From the NCBI GenBank assembly GCA_963971225.1, contig OZ020270.1, forward strand, positions 30,069,123 through 30,133,122: a stretch of DNA of 64,000 nucleotides, written 5' to 3'. Position 1 is the stretch's first letter. The number at the start of each line of letters is the position of its first letter. Origin of the DNA: Melieria omissa (taxonomy: Eukaryota > Arthropoda > Insecta > Diptera > Ulidiidae). The notes beneath the pieces are model-generated. The model was not told where the DNA came from and did not search any database. It saw nothing but the letters and a program-made list of their open reading frames with translations. The position numbers were made by a program, and so were the translations under genes. This document shows positions 30,415 to 40,406 of this stretch, one piece after another.

Positions 30415-31701
30415 ATGGAGAACATTATTCACGAGCTGACAAAAATACAAACAAACTTAAGAAAGACACCAAACCGTCGGTACAGTCAAGAAACGCTAGA
30501 ACAAAAACGGCAAACCGTTGTCGAATTAAAAACACAGTTCGAAAAGCAGTTGACAGAACTGAAAGAAAACGACTATACAACAGGTATAAAAATAACGTTT
30601 AACAAAACTTACTACAATATCGTTGAAATTTTAAAACAGAAACAGAGCGATACCGATACAGAAGAAATACCCAAAAATACCAACATGTCTTCTTTCAACA
30701 TAGAAACGGCGATGAAAGCCATACCAAACTTTACAGGCAACTATAGAGACCTGGATACTTTCACAAAGATAACAGAACTAATATACAAAAAATTGGACGC
30801 TACCGGCAAAACAGAACTGCTAGAATTCGTATTCTACGCAAAACTGAGCCTCACAACTAGAACGGCAATCGGCCATAACATACCAAAAACGCTTGAAGAA
30901 CTGACCATACTTCTGAATGAACGATACAAGAGTACGAACACGATACCCCAGCTCCAAAACCAACTATCATACCTCGTCCAAGGAAGTCTAGACATAAATA
31001 CGTACAAGAACAAGATCCTTAACCTAATAGCAGAGCTAAACAAATTACAAACAGATCAAGCCGGCTCCGAACTAACCACTATAGAACGAAATATAATTAC
31101 AAAACTCAACGAACAATACAGTCTCACCGTATTTAAAAATGGACTAAACGACGAATACAAACAAACCATTTTCGCAGCCATGCCAACAAATTTTAATAAA
31201 GCAGTCGAATTAGCCCTAGAACTAGAAAAGGACAACAAACAAACACGGGCAAGAGTGATGTTTATTAACAGGAACAGCAACAATCGAAACAACAACCAAA
31301 ACAGAGCAAACCACAGAAATTTTTACCAACAAGACAACAACAGATACCAAAACAACAACAATGTTAGAAACAACAACAACTACAGGAACAACAGCCAACA
31401 AGCTAACTACAACCCCAGAAACAATCAGAACAACAGCAACTATCAAACAAATTCTCGCGACGCATACAACAACGGCAGACCAAACAGTCACACTGCTAAC
31501 ACGAATTTCAATAACAGAAATCAAAACCAAAGGAACTATAACCAAAACAACAGAAACTTCAACCAAAACTCAAGGTACAACAACAATGCAAACAGAAACC
31601 AAAATTTCAACAACCATGGTCGCCCTACACACATCAATTACATTCAGGAAAACTCGGGCGACCCGGAGGAAGACAATCACATTACTCCGGGGGAGCAATA
31701 A
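30415..31701 (+). CDS. gag: Element D gag, Asn-rich C-terminus
   Basis: 428 residues, open throughout. The N-terminus is helical and charged (residues ~1-60). The capsid-like core runs from about 95 to 280 (AMKAIPNFTGNYRDLDTF, LSYLVQGSLDINTYKNKI, FKNGLNDEYKQTIFAAMP). From about 285 the protein is a prion-like Asn/Arg/Gln/Tyr-rich tail (RNNNQNRANHRNFYQQ) with no Cys-His knuckle. 412/mdg1-type Gags also lack the knuckle, and the Asn/Arg tail presumably binds the RNA genome. Pro lies in the -1 frame and overlaps the end. Confidence 0.88.
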   Translation: MENIIHELTKIQTNLRKTPNRRYSQETLEQKRQTVVELKTQFEKQLTELKENDYTTGIKITFNKTYYNIVEILKQKQSDTDTEEIPKNTNMSSFNIETAMKAIPNFTGNYRDLDTFTKITELIYKKLDATGKTELLEFVFYAKLSLTTRTAIGHNIPKTLEELTILLNERYKSTNTIPQLQNQLSYLVQGSLDINTYKNKILNLIAELNKLQTDQAGSELTTIERNIITKLNEQYSLTVFKNGLNDEYKQTIFAAMPTNFNKAVELALELEKDNKQTRARVMFINRNSNNRNNNQNRANHRNFYQQDNNRYQNNNNVRNNNNYRNNSQQANYNPRNNQNNSNYQTNSRDAYNNGRPNSHTANTNFNNRNQNQRNYNQNNRNFNQNSRYNNNANRNQNFNNHGRPTHINYIQENSGDPEEDNHITPGEQ

Positions 31702-32276
31702 CAAATGAACAAAGAATTTACCTAATATCAGAAAATTTAACGAACTATGTCACACTGAAATGCAACCAATTTAGTAAACCTTTGACATTCCTCATTGATA
31801 CCGGAGCAGACATATCACTTTGTAAAACAAACAACGATGACAACCTTGAGGTCAACACAGAACACACATGTAAACCAAAACAGAATTGAACTTCCACATG
31901 GTCAATGAAGATTTCCCAATCGTAACAAATGGAATAATAGGAAGAGACTTTTTACTCAAATACATGTGCAAAATAGACTATGAAACCCTCACGCTAACAA
32001 TGGTAATAAATGAAGAAGAATACGTATTTCCTATTGCAACCAAGCCACCGCCACACACCTCACACACAATACCGCCAAGATGTGAAGTAATACTACCTAT
32101 CAGCATGAATATTCGAGAAGACAGTGTAATACTAAACCAAGAACTTGCAAACGGAGTATTTTTGGCAAATTCCATCGCACCAGCAAAAGGCAAATGCCAC
32201 GTAAAAATAATCAATACAACAAATGAAACAATAACACTAAAAAACATCAGACCAGAAATAGAAAATTTGTCTAACT
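31677..32276 (+). pseudogene. pol: Element D protease, one frameshift
   Basis: The -1 frame relative to gag gives LTFLIDTGADISLCK (catalytic DTGA near 31800). One extra base near 31893 shifts the frame. After it come GIIGRDFLLKYMCKIDY, the second protease landmark, and the connector to RT. It ends at AACT where the TIR transposon sits; the TGA at 32276-32278 is formed by the insertion. Confidence 0.8.
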
Positions 32277-32585
32277 GAGGAGTTTACTTTCAAAAGGGCA
32301 TATATCCACTTCTGATTTTTTTTGAGAAATTAAGAGAAACGTTTTACGGCAATTAAAAAATTAACTGATTTTTTTTATTTACTAAATTAATTCCGTCTTA
32401 AGCTAAGTAATATACTACCAAAAGTTCCAACCTCTGCGTGCGTTTCATTGCGAGTTACACCTGATTTTAATTTGGATATGTGCCTTTTTGGTGTGAAAAT
32501 GGGATATGTTCCCTTTTGCTAAAAAAACAGCTGTTTTATAAACTTTAATAAAATTTATTTTTTACAATATTATTAGAATGACATA

Positions 32586-33215
32586 TTAAATGTGAACTCC
32601 ATTTTCATTGCTGTCGAGACAGTCACATTCACAGCTGCTGTCATTTTCATCTTCTTCCGGTGCCTCAGGTTGTCCAACAAGGGGGGTGTACCACTTAAGA
32701 TCCGGGTTATCTTTCCATTCTTTTCCAAAATGGGTTAATAACAGGTGCTCTACGACCCTCTGTTTTTCTTTACTGATCGATTTTCCGAGTGAAAGAACAC
32801 TCGGAGTTTTGACGTCGGATTCTTTTTTCCCCCTTTTGACGATCGGTTTGAATATTTCGGTGTGGCTTTCGAATCTGAAATGAGCCATAAACTTCACTCT
32901 CGTAGTAACTCCTCCATTTCTAGCGTGGAATTTCTTTATTTCTATTCGTTTGGCGTGACTTATGCCTGTAGCTTTACCGTACGTTTCCTCGATATAGTTG
33001 GCCGATCTCGTTCAAATTTGGACATGTGATGTAGTATTACCCAAAAGTCTTAAATACGGAATTTGATGAGAATATATTTGAAAATGCATTTCTTTAAAAA
33101 AAGCAACTAATTCGCCCACGTTGTGGGAGCTGAAACCCCATTCATCCCTTTTCCCCTTCCGCATTTGAACCAAAAATCTCTTAAGCACAGTCCACTTTAT
33201 GTTTTTGCTTACCAA
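32586..33215 (-). pseudogene. Possible transposase remnant
   Basis: Two minus-strand frames. 33215-33012 reads KNIKWTVLKRFLVQMRKGKR..., and 32897-32586 reads MAHFRFESHTEIFKPIVKRG..., ending in a Cys-containing acidic tail (SSCECDCLDSNENG). They are separated by a stop and a frameshift. They lie inside the TIR transposon in the orientation of a C-terminal protein end. I do not recognise the family. Confidence 0.4.
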
Positions 33216-33276
33216 CTTAGCTCAAAAAATGAAAACTGTCTTTATAAAACCGATGAAAAGAAAAATATTAACATAT

Positions 33277-33723
33277 TGTAACGATAAGACAGTCTGTCGC
33301 TGTGCAAAGCAACCCTGCTGCTACGTGCCGTGCTATAATCCAATCTGGCAACGACGGCCGCGATGGTAACTTTTAGTCCAATCTGGCAACGACGGCCGCG
33401 ATAATAACTTTTAGTCCAACCTGGCAATGATGGAAACTTTTAGTCCACTCCGGAATGTGCGGGAACAATCTGCGCGATGGCCTGACAGGTATAAAAGGCA
33501 GCCGGATGCGGCGCAGCGAGTGAGTCTGGTTTTGACAAGTGAAGTTGCCACACGGAGTAATTAAGCAAATACTTAAGTGTACGAACAGTAAAGTGTAAAA
33601 CTGTGAATAATAAAGTGACTGTTGGTTTTTAATTGGCTGCGTTGGAATAATTAAAGTTGTTTCATTTTCAAATTGCACAATCCAGTGATACGTAACAGCC
33701 CACTAGACGTAGTATTCGTAACA
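33277..33723 (+). repeat. Family A solo LTR inside the TIR transposon
   Basis: 447-bp LTR with perfect ATAT on both sides (33273-33276, 33724-33727). It has TATAAAAG and TCAGT-like promoter elements (33490-33525). This is the youngest layer of the nest A4 > D > TIR transposon > A. Confidence 0.92.
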
Positions 33724-34149
33724 ATATGTTAATAGTGGCGGTTTCCGTATATAAACATTGGTGACAGTGTGAAGGCTAAGATGGCGCACAATGACCAATC
33801 AGAGTGCACAAGGACCTCACGGTGGCGTCACCTGTTGAGGGGAAGAGTTAGACAATGTAAATCACGTCCTTGGCAAATTCTGCTCTCAAGCGATAATGTA
33901 CTAAACTACACAAGAAAAATTCGGCAGGAAACTCATTGTGGATATGTGCCCTTTTGAAAAAAAAGATATTTTAATGGAATAGGTTTTATATGGATATATG
34001 CCGTTTTGGTGTAAAATTTTCTATTAAAGACAAGACAAGATAGAGACTGGATATGTGCTCTTTTGGTGGCAAACTCAATGTTTGGCATGCTTTAAATATA
34101 GGATAAAAACAACTTTGGTAGGAAACTGATCCATAGGCACATACATCTC

Positions 34150-37100
34150 ATGGCAAAGAATAGATTAGAGCGAAAAACCGAAAAAATCTCAAAAGTGGAT
34201 ATAAGCCTTTTTGTAAGTAAACTCCTCAACTATACAATAATGAAAACAAACCACAACAACAAAAGTTCAGACAATGAACGATTCAGTAGACTAACATCAA
34301 CACTCAAGCTAGACAACCTAGATGCGCAAACAGAGACAGAACTCAAAACCATTTTCCGAAAATATCAAACAGTTTTCCACCTGGAAGGAGAAGAAATTAC
34401 AACAAATAATTTCTACACTCAACAACTCAACCTAGAAGACTCCACACCCGTATATATAAAGAACTACAGATTACCACAAACTCAACAGGAAGAGATAAAG
34501 AACCAGGTACAAAAATTAATAGACAGCGATATCATAGAACCATCAACTAGCCCATACAACGCACCCCTACTACTAGTACCGAAAAAAAGCGAAGGTAATA
34601 CAAAGAAATGGCGATTAGTCGTAGATTACAGAAAACTAAATGACAAAATAATAAATGATAAATTCCCGCTTACACGACTAGAAGATGTTCTTGATATACT
34701 TGGCAGAGCGAAATACTTCTCAACCTTAGACATGACCAGCTCTTTCCATCAAATACCCTTGGAACAAGATTCAAGACCACCCACAGCATTTTCAACACAA
34801 GATGGACACTACCAATTTAAAAGACTACCTTTTGGTCTCAAAATATCCTCAAACAGTTTTCAACGCATGCTTACTTTAGCACTAAGTGGACTTAGCTCTG
34901 AAGCATTTCTCTATGTTGACGATATAATAGTATTTGGATGTTCATTAAAACACCACAATGAAAATCTGATTAAAGTTTTCGACCGACTACAACAATACAA
35001 CTTAAAACTAAATGCAAGCAAATGCCAATTTCTAAAACCAGAAGTCATCTATTTAGGACATTTAATCACAGATAAAGGCATCAGAACAGATCCAACGAAA
35101 TGCGAAGCAGTACTGAAATATCCAACACCAACGAATGCCGATGAAGTACGTCGATTTGTAGCATTTTGCAACTACTACAGACGCTTCATACCAGAATTCG
35201 CATCAATAGTAAAATGTCTTAACTCTCTCCTTAAGAAAGGGACGCCTTTCATCTGGTCAGACGAGTGCAAGACAGCTTTCGAAACACTAAAACAAAAATT
35301 AACAAACACACCAATATTACAATATCCAGATTTTAACAAAACCTTCATATTAACAACAGACGCTTCAGACTTCGCCCTTGGAGCAGTGTTATCCCAAGGA
35401 GAAATTGGACATGACCTTCCCATTTCATATGCAAGCAAATCACTACAAAAACACGATATCAATAAACCAATAATAGAAAAAGAACTACTAGCAATACATT
35501 GGGGAATAAACTATTTCAGACCGTACCTCTACGGAAGAAAATTCATTGTAGTCACAGACCACAGACCACTGGTATCTCTGTTCTCACACAAAAATCCATC
35601 ATCAAAAATGACAAGAATCAGACTAGAGTTATCTGATTATGACTTCGAAATAATATACAAACAAGGAAAAATTAACACAAACGCGGATGCTTTATCACGC
35701 ATAAAAATCGACAGCGACACCCTGAAGGCAATGATTCCAACACAGGAAGATAACGTAAATGACGGCAAACGAAAAGAAATTCTAGCAATGACAAGGAGCA
35801 AGGCAGCAAATATAAGAAAGAATATTGAAGATACGCGCATTACTGAAAATGAGAATATTAATGAAGATAATGGTACCATTACACGCGACAATAGGAAGGA
35901 CAAATCTCAAGAGCCCGATCAACTCTACATATGGGAATGTACCTCTATGAACGACGTGAAAAATATGAAAAAATTGAAATTTGAAATTAAAGAAAAGCAT
36001 CGGCCGATGATACATATTGATAATAATGAAGTGCACGTGACTTGTAGCGATGACCCTTTGAATCTAGATTCAATGTTGGAGAAACTACACAGTTCACTAA
36101 CGAAACTGCATATAAAGGAGCTAGCCCTTTGCAGAGAAAATTTTAAATTTGAAAATATTACAATGAATGCATTCAAGAAGGAATACAATGAATTAAATAA
36201 AGATAAATGCTCGCCTATAAAAATACTAATATACAACGCTCCACGACATATTCAAAGTAAACTACAACAATATAAACTAATAGACGAATATCATAACGCT
36301 AGCACAGCCGGACATTTAGGAATCAGAAAAACAACTTCAAAATTAAAACAACGCTATGCATGGAAAAACATGCGACAAATGGTAAAAGAATTCGTAAACA
36401 ATTGCTTGACCTGCAGCAAGAACAACCTGTTTGACCTGGTCAAAACAGACACGCCAACAACAAGCTTCGAAACCATTACCATTGACACAGTCGGACCACT
36501 AAGAGTATCGAATGGATTCCGCTACATATTAACCATGCAATGCGATTTAACAAAATTTGTTATTGCACACCCGATAGAAACCAAGGACGCACGAACGACA
36601 GCAAAAACTCTTGTAGAACAGTTCATTCTCAAGTACGGTTGTTTTAGAACGTTGAAATCCGACCGAGGCACTGAGTTCACAAATGAACTAATGCACAACA
36701 TATGCCAATTACTGGACGTGCAACAAATTTTTTCAACACCCTACCATCATCAAACAATCGGTTCACTCGAACGTAACCACAGAACACTGCATGAATACTT
36801 ACTAGCATTTACAACCGAACATGAATGGGCCAAATGGGTACCATACTACACTTTCGCGTATAATACGACACCACATGTCGAAACACTGTACTCACCGTAC
36901 GAGTTAGTTTTCGGCAAATTACCGTCACTACCATGTGACAAAATATACGAAAACAAAGTTATTTATGACATTGACAATTACGCCAACGAAATAAAAGTTA
37001 GGCTACAGACATCTATAAATAAGGCTAGGAATATCATAGAATTAGCTAAAGATAAGAGAAAGATAAAGTATAATAAGGATGTCAACAACATACCATTAAA

Positions 37101-37290
37101 AATAGGAGATTTAGTTTTTGTTAAGTTAGAAACAAATAAGAAATTACAAAGTCCCTACCATGGACCATACAAGATTGTAGATAGAAATGGAGTAAACTCT
37201 ACAATAGAAATAAATGGTAAACATAAGATATTACATAACAATAACCTTAAGAAATTTCTAGGAAATAATGATATCGCAACTATCAAATAA
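34150..37290 (+). CDS. pol: Element D pol: RT, RNase H, integrase (intact)
   Basis: 1,046 residues in the open frame, of which the first ~27 come from the end of the inserted TIR transposon; D coding resumes at 34232. RT has KWRLVVDYRKLND, FSTLDMTSSFHQI, RLPFGLKISSNSF and catalytic YVDD (FLYVDDIIVFG). RNase H has LTTDASDFALGAVLSQ, EKELLAIHWG, TDHRPLVSL and NADALSR. Integrase has HHCC (GHLGIRKTTSKL, NCLTCSK) and the DDE core (TIDTVGPL, SDRGTEFTNEL, GSLERNHRTLHEYL). A Lys-rich linker (about 530-680) separates RNase H from integrase. It is the only complete RT-to-integrase frame in the window. Confidence 0.92.
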   Translation: MAKNRLERKTEKISKVDISLFVSKLLNYTIMKTNHNNKSSDNERFSRLTSTLKLDNLDAQTETELKTIFRKYQTVFHLEGEEITTNNFYTQQLNLEDSTPVYIKNYRLPQTQQEEIKNQVQKLIDSDIIEPSTSPYNAPLLLVPKKSEGNTKKWRLVVDYRKLNDKIINDKFPLTRLEDVLDILGRAKYFSTLDMTSSFHQIPLEQDSRPPTAFSTQDGHYQFKRLPFGLKISSNSFQRMLTLALSGLSSEAFLYVDDIIVFGCSLKHHNENLIKVFDRLQQYNLKLNASKCQFLKPEVIYLGHLITDKGIRTDPTKCEAVLKYPTPTNADEVRRFVAFCNYYRRFIPEFASIVKCLNSLLKKGTPFIWSDECKTAFETLKQKLTNTPILQYPDFNKTFILTTDASDFALGAVLSQGEIGHDLPISYASKSLQKHDINKPIIEKELLAIHWGINYFRPYLYGRKFIVVTDHRPLVSLFSHKNPSSKMTRIRLELSDYDFEIIYKQGKINTNADALSRIKIDSDTLKAMIPTQEDNVNDGKRKEILAMTRSKAANIRKNIEDTRITENENINEDNGTITRDNRKDKSQEPDQLYIWECTSMNDVKNMKKLKFEIKEKHRPMIHIDNNEVHVTCSDDPLNLDSMLEKLHSSLTKLHIKELALCRENFKFENITMNAFKKEYNELNKDKCSPIKILIYNAPRHIQSKLQQYKLIDEYHNASTAGHLGIRKTTSKLKQRYAWKNMRQMVKEFVNNCLTCSKNNLFDLVKTDTPTTSFETITIDTVGPLRVSNGFRYILTMQCDLTKFVIAHPIETKDARTTAKTLVEQFILKYGCFRTLKSDRGTEFTNELMHNICQLLDVQQIFSTPYHHQTIGSLERNHRTLHEYLLAFTTEHEWAKWVPYYTFAYNTTPHVETLYSPYELVFGKLPSLPCDKIYENKVIYDIDNYANEIKVRLQTSINKARNIIELAKDKRKIKYNKDVNNIPLKIGDLVFVKLETNKKLQSPYHGPYKIVDRNGVNSTIEINGKHKILHNNNLKKFLGNNDIATIK

Positions 37291-37506
37291 AATTGTACAA
37301 AAAAGCAAACACAAAATATACGTATCGCACTAAGAATTGAAATTAGCCTATAAAAACTAAACATAGACATTATCTTACCCAACAAAAATAGAATATCTTT
37401 TAAGAACACATACAATCACCACTAGAACAATCAAACTCATAAGATAGATATCACATTGTAAATCTATTTGATAATAAGCCCATCATATTGTAAAGCAATT
37501 CCAATG

Positions 37507-37554
37507 CCCCCCCCCCCCCCGAGATTCTAAGAATTATTCCAAGGAATAATTCTT
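37507..37554. repeat. C14 run and 26-bp palindrome before the D 3' LTR
   Basis: Fourteen C (37507-37520) are followed by AAGAATTATTCC (37529-37540), AA, and its exact reverse complement (37543-37554). This replaces the expected polypurine tract and the first 32 bp of the LTR. Confidence 0.8.
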
Positions 37555-37560
37555 CGCTTA

Positions 37561-38107
37561 ACCATAGCGTACAAGCCAATCGGCAAGACCAACGTGCAGC
37601 GAGCGGTGCGCGCGCCACTTTGTTTGTTTACATTTGCAAGTGTCAAGTGTCGCATGCACAAGAACGCCGGCGTCACTCAAGTGGCCTGCACTTGCACAAG
37701 CGACACATGTCACAACACATGTGGGCACTTGCGCCGATCGCGCATGCAACATGACCCGACCTACCGCAGGTCAACGCAGAGCGTTAGCCCACTTTGGGAA
37801 AGTGCCGCGTTGTCAGTTTTGACCCGCGCTGTGATTGGCGCGATGCGAATGCATTGGAAATAGAGGGAGGAGCACTGGAATTGCCCCTCAGTATAACACT
37901 TTGTGAAAATAGTATTTAAGAGGCAATTTTTGAAAAATAAAGGAACTTCTCGTGCAGAGATCAAGCGACGCTGTTGTCTGCTTTTCTTTACCTCGGGAAA
38001 ACATTGCGGCCTTTGTGGCCAAAACTCTCAGCGCACTCCCGCTATAAAAAAGGAGAACCCGGACTCAGACGGACTTTAGCACCACTCATAGGGCCTAACA
38101 CACCACA
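37561..38107 (+). repeat. Element D 3' LTR, lacking its first 32 bp
   Basis: 547 bp equal in length to 28883-29429, with very few mismatches. The TGTAGT start is absent. AGGG follows at 38108-38111. Confidence 0.88.
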
Positions 38108-38111
38108 AGGG

Positions 38112-39958
38112 GCAGGCTTTTGCACGACTGAAGGAAAAACTGTGCAGTGCTCCAATTCTAGCCTTCCCCGTGCCTGGAGAGATGTTTGTGCTGGACACAG
38201 ATGCAAGGGGGAATAGTATCGGCGGTGTGCTATTACAGATCATAAATGGCCAAGAACAAGTGATAACATACTACAGCAAAATTTTGTCGAAACCTGAACG
38301 CAACTACTATGTGACACGAAGAGAGTTGCTGGCAGTATTGGAATGCGTGAAAGACTTCCACAAATACTTGTATGGGCAAAAGTTTCGGCTGCGCACAAAT
38401 CATGCGGCATTGAAATGGCCCCTGAACTTTAAAGATCCGGGAGGACAATTGGCGCGGTGGATCGAGTGGCTGCAGAGCTACGACTACACGATAGAGCATC
38501 GCAAGGGCAGTAGCCATGGAAATGCCGATGCCTTGTCACGCCGTCCGTGCAAAGTCAAATGCGGGCCGTGCTCGCGAGCCGAAAGCAAAGAGCAGATAGT
38601 GGACGTTTGATTGGTCAGCGTTATGCCAGAGGAAGAGTGGTCTGCGGAGAGGCTAGAAAAGGACCAGCGTGAGGATGCGGATCTTGCAAAAATCGTCGAA
38701 GGCAAGGAGCAAGGCGCACGTCCAGACTGGCAGGAGATGGCCGGTGAAAGCCCGATCGCTAAGGCTTACTGGGCACAGTGGAAAAGTCTGCGGCTGAAAG
38801 AAGGATGCCTGTGCCACGATGGTCCGACCAGCAACTCCCTAATGGTAGTGCCGAAATGCAGAATCAACGAGGTCATCGAGGCATACCATAACGACTCCAG
38901 TGGAGGGCGCCTGGGCATCACCAAAACCGTCGCTAAAATAAAAAGACGATTGTACTGAGTAGGATGTCAGGAGCCTGTAGCCGAGTGGATTAAGATCTGC
39001 GACCGATGTTCAGCCGCGAAAGGGCCGACAAGAAAACCTCGAGGCCGCATGCAGCAGTACAATGTGGGAGCGCCCTTCGAGCAGATTGCTATGGACGTCG
39101 CCGGCCCATTCCCAACGAGCACTCAATGCAACAAATATGTGCTGATGGTAATGGATTACTTCAGCAAATGACCCGAAGTGTACCCTATTCCTAACCAGAA
39201 GGCCACTACGATCTCGGAAAAGCTGGTAAACAACTGGGTAGCCAGGTTCGGAGTTCCGTTGGAGTTGCACTCAGATCAAGGCCGGAATTTCGAATCTGCG
39301 GTATTCAAGGAAGTGTGTGAGCTGCTGGGGATAAAGAAAACGCGTACCACTCCTTCGCACCCACAGTCCGACGGCATGGTGGAACGCTTTAACCGGACAC
39401 TGGAGGAATACCTGCGGAAAGTGGTAGGCAGGAATCAAAAGGATTGGGACACGCATATCCCCCTGTTCCTGATGGCGTATAGGTCAGCCCCGCACGACAC
39501 GACATCACTTACTCCAGCCCGAGCCCGAGTGTTCGGCACGGAGCTGAGGTTGCCTGCTGAGTTGAAGTTCGGAGTGGTCAGCACGACGGAAGGCGCTAAG
39601 ACTGATTACGCAGTCAATAAGCGGTCGGAGCTGGAAGAAATCCACCAGTTTATAAGGGACCGTACCCAACTGGGCAGCGATAAGTTGAAAGCCAGATATG
39701 ATCTACGGGCTAACACAGCGGGGTTCCAAGACGGCGATCTGTTAATGCTTTAGAACCCGCAGCGGAGAAGAGGTTTGTCTCCAAAAGTTCAAAAGTCATG
39801 GGAAGGACCGTAGAAGGTCGTGACCAGGATTAATGACGTGGTCTACAGGGTTCAACGCTGCGGCAACCGAAACGCCAAGTTGAAAGTGGTCCATTTGGAA
39901 CACCTGGCATCTTACTCCGGCGGAGCCTCGGCACTTGTTCGGGACGAACAAATCTAAG
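38112..39958 (+). pseudogene. pol: A4 pol, second part: RNase H and integrase
   Basis: Continues A4 after element D: RNase H (DTDARGNSIGGVLLQ, RTNHAALKW where Asp of TDH is Asn, NADALSRR), then stops at 38608-38610 and 38956-38958. Integrase 39060-39753 has MDVAGPFP, HSDQGRNFES and DGMVERFNRTLEEYL. Several more stops occur (39169, 39751, 39811). It is more diverged from A1-A3 than they are from each other, matching its diverged LTR. Confidence 0.85.
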
Positions 39959-39968
39959 TGATGGGCAG

Positions 39969-40376
39969 TGAAACGAGGAGTCACTCTGTGCTGTGATATT
40001 GAAACAATGAATGCTTTTCCAAGCATACTTTTAGGCATGCACTGTGGAGTACGGCAAATTTGCTATAATTCGCTTGCTATAATGCCGATATGGCAGGGAT
40101 GGTTTGCGAAAGGTGATGAGCTTTGCTAGAACAATCGAGATACAACTGGAATGTGCAAGAAAGTTTGGCGCGATAAGAAAACTAGTATAAAAGCAGCAGT
40201 GGCAGCGCAAGGGGTCGAGTCTGTGTTGAGCAAGTAAAGTGGTAACAAGTGTAGATACAAGCGAAGTACAAATCTGTAAATAAAGTGATTGTTAGTTTTT
40301 GACTGCGTTTGCGCTGAATAATTAAAGTTATTTTATTTTTAAACACAATCCAAAACGAACTTGGATTTTCGTAACA
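39969..40376 (+). repeat. Diverged family A LTR (subfamily A')
   Basis: 408 bp, TGAAACGAGGAG to TTTTCGTAACA. It shares layout with A LTRs (TATA-like TATAAAAGCAG near 40185, AATAAAGTGATTGTTAG near 40280, conserved end) but most of U3 is different. ATAT follows at 40377. Confidence 0.8.
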
Positions 40377-40380
40377 ATAT

Positions 40381-40406
40381 ATAATATATCAATATTGATA
40401 TATTAT
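40381..40406. repeat. 26-bp perfect AT palindrome next to the A insertion
   Basis: ATAATATATCAAT followed by its exact reverse complement lies directly after the right ATAT of the A array. The sequence is AT-only except for one C/G pair. Confidence 0.85.

Larger units (their letters stand above)
32277..34227. mobile_element. TIR transposon with 4-bp TSD (Sola-like?), nested in D
   Basis: 1,951 bp flanked by AACT (32273-32276, 34228-34231). Imperfect inverted ends of about 38 bp begin GAGGAGTTTACTT. Copies of a GGATATGTGCCCTTTT motif occur inside both ends (32470-32520, 33940-34060). Minus-strand frames (32586-32897, 33012-33215) may be remains of a transposase. An A solo LTR occupies 33277-33723. 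A 4-bp duplication and GAG termini would fit Sola-type elements; that is weak. Confidence 0.75.
28851..38107 (+). mobile_element. Element D: mdg1/412-like LTR retrotransposon
   Basis: Flanked by the 4-bp duplication AGGG (28847-28850, 38108-38111) inside A4 pol. Left LTR 28851-29429 begins TGTAGT, as in 412/mdg1. The primer site TGGCGATCCTGCC follows at 29430. Then come four short leader ORFs, an Asn-rich gag without a zinc knuckle, protease and a long pol. The right LTR 37561-38107 lacks its first 32 bp. A TIR transposon of 1,951 bp sits between protease and RT. LTRs are nearly identical (547 bp in both with very few differences), so the insertion is young. Confidence 0.85.
25641..40376 (+). 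mobile_element. Family A element A4, split by element D
   Basis: The second body of a tandem A array: primer site, gag 25714-27118, pol 27116-28846 and, after the inserted element D (28851-38107), pol 38112-39958. It closes with a diverged LTR (39969-40376) and ATAT at 40377-40380. The array A3+A4 as a whole is flanked by ATAT (19709 and 40377), as if it occupied one target site. The outer right LTR belongs to a different subfamily from the left ones, so A4 is probably recombinant. Confidence 0.85.

Noticed and set aside
31655..31700. Programmed frameshift site between D gag and protease
   Set aside because: Pro is in the -1 frame, but no heptamer fits the slip-site rule well, so no signal is claimed.
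30400..31701. Asn/Thr-rich second frame 31361-31708 overlapping gag
   Set aside because: Frame shift of the same ACA/AAC-rich DNA; no independent support.
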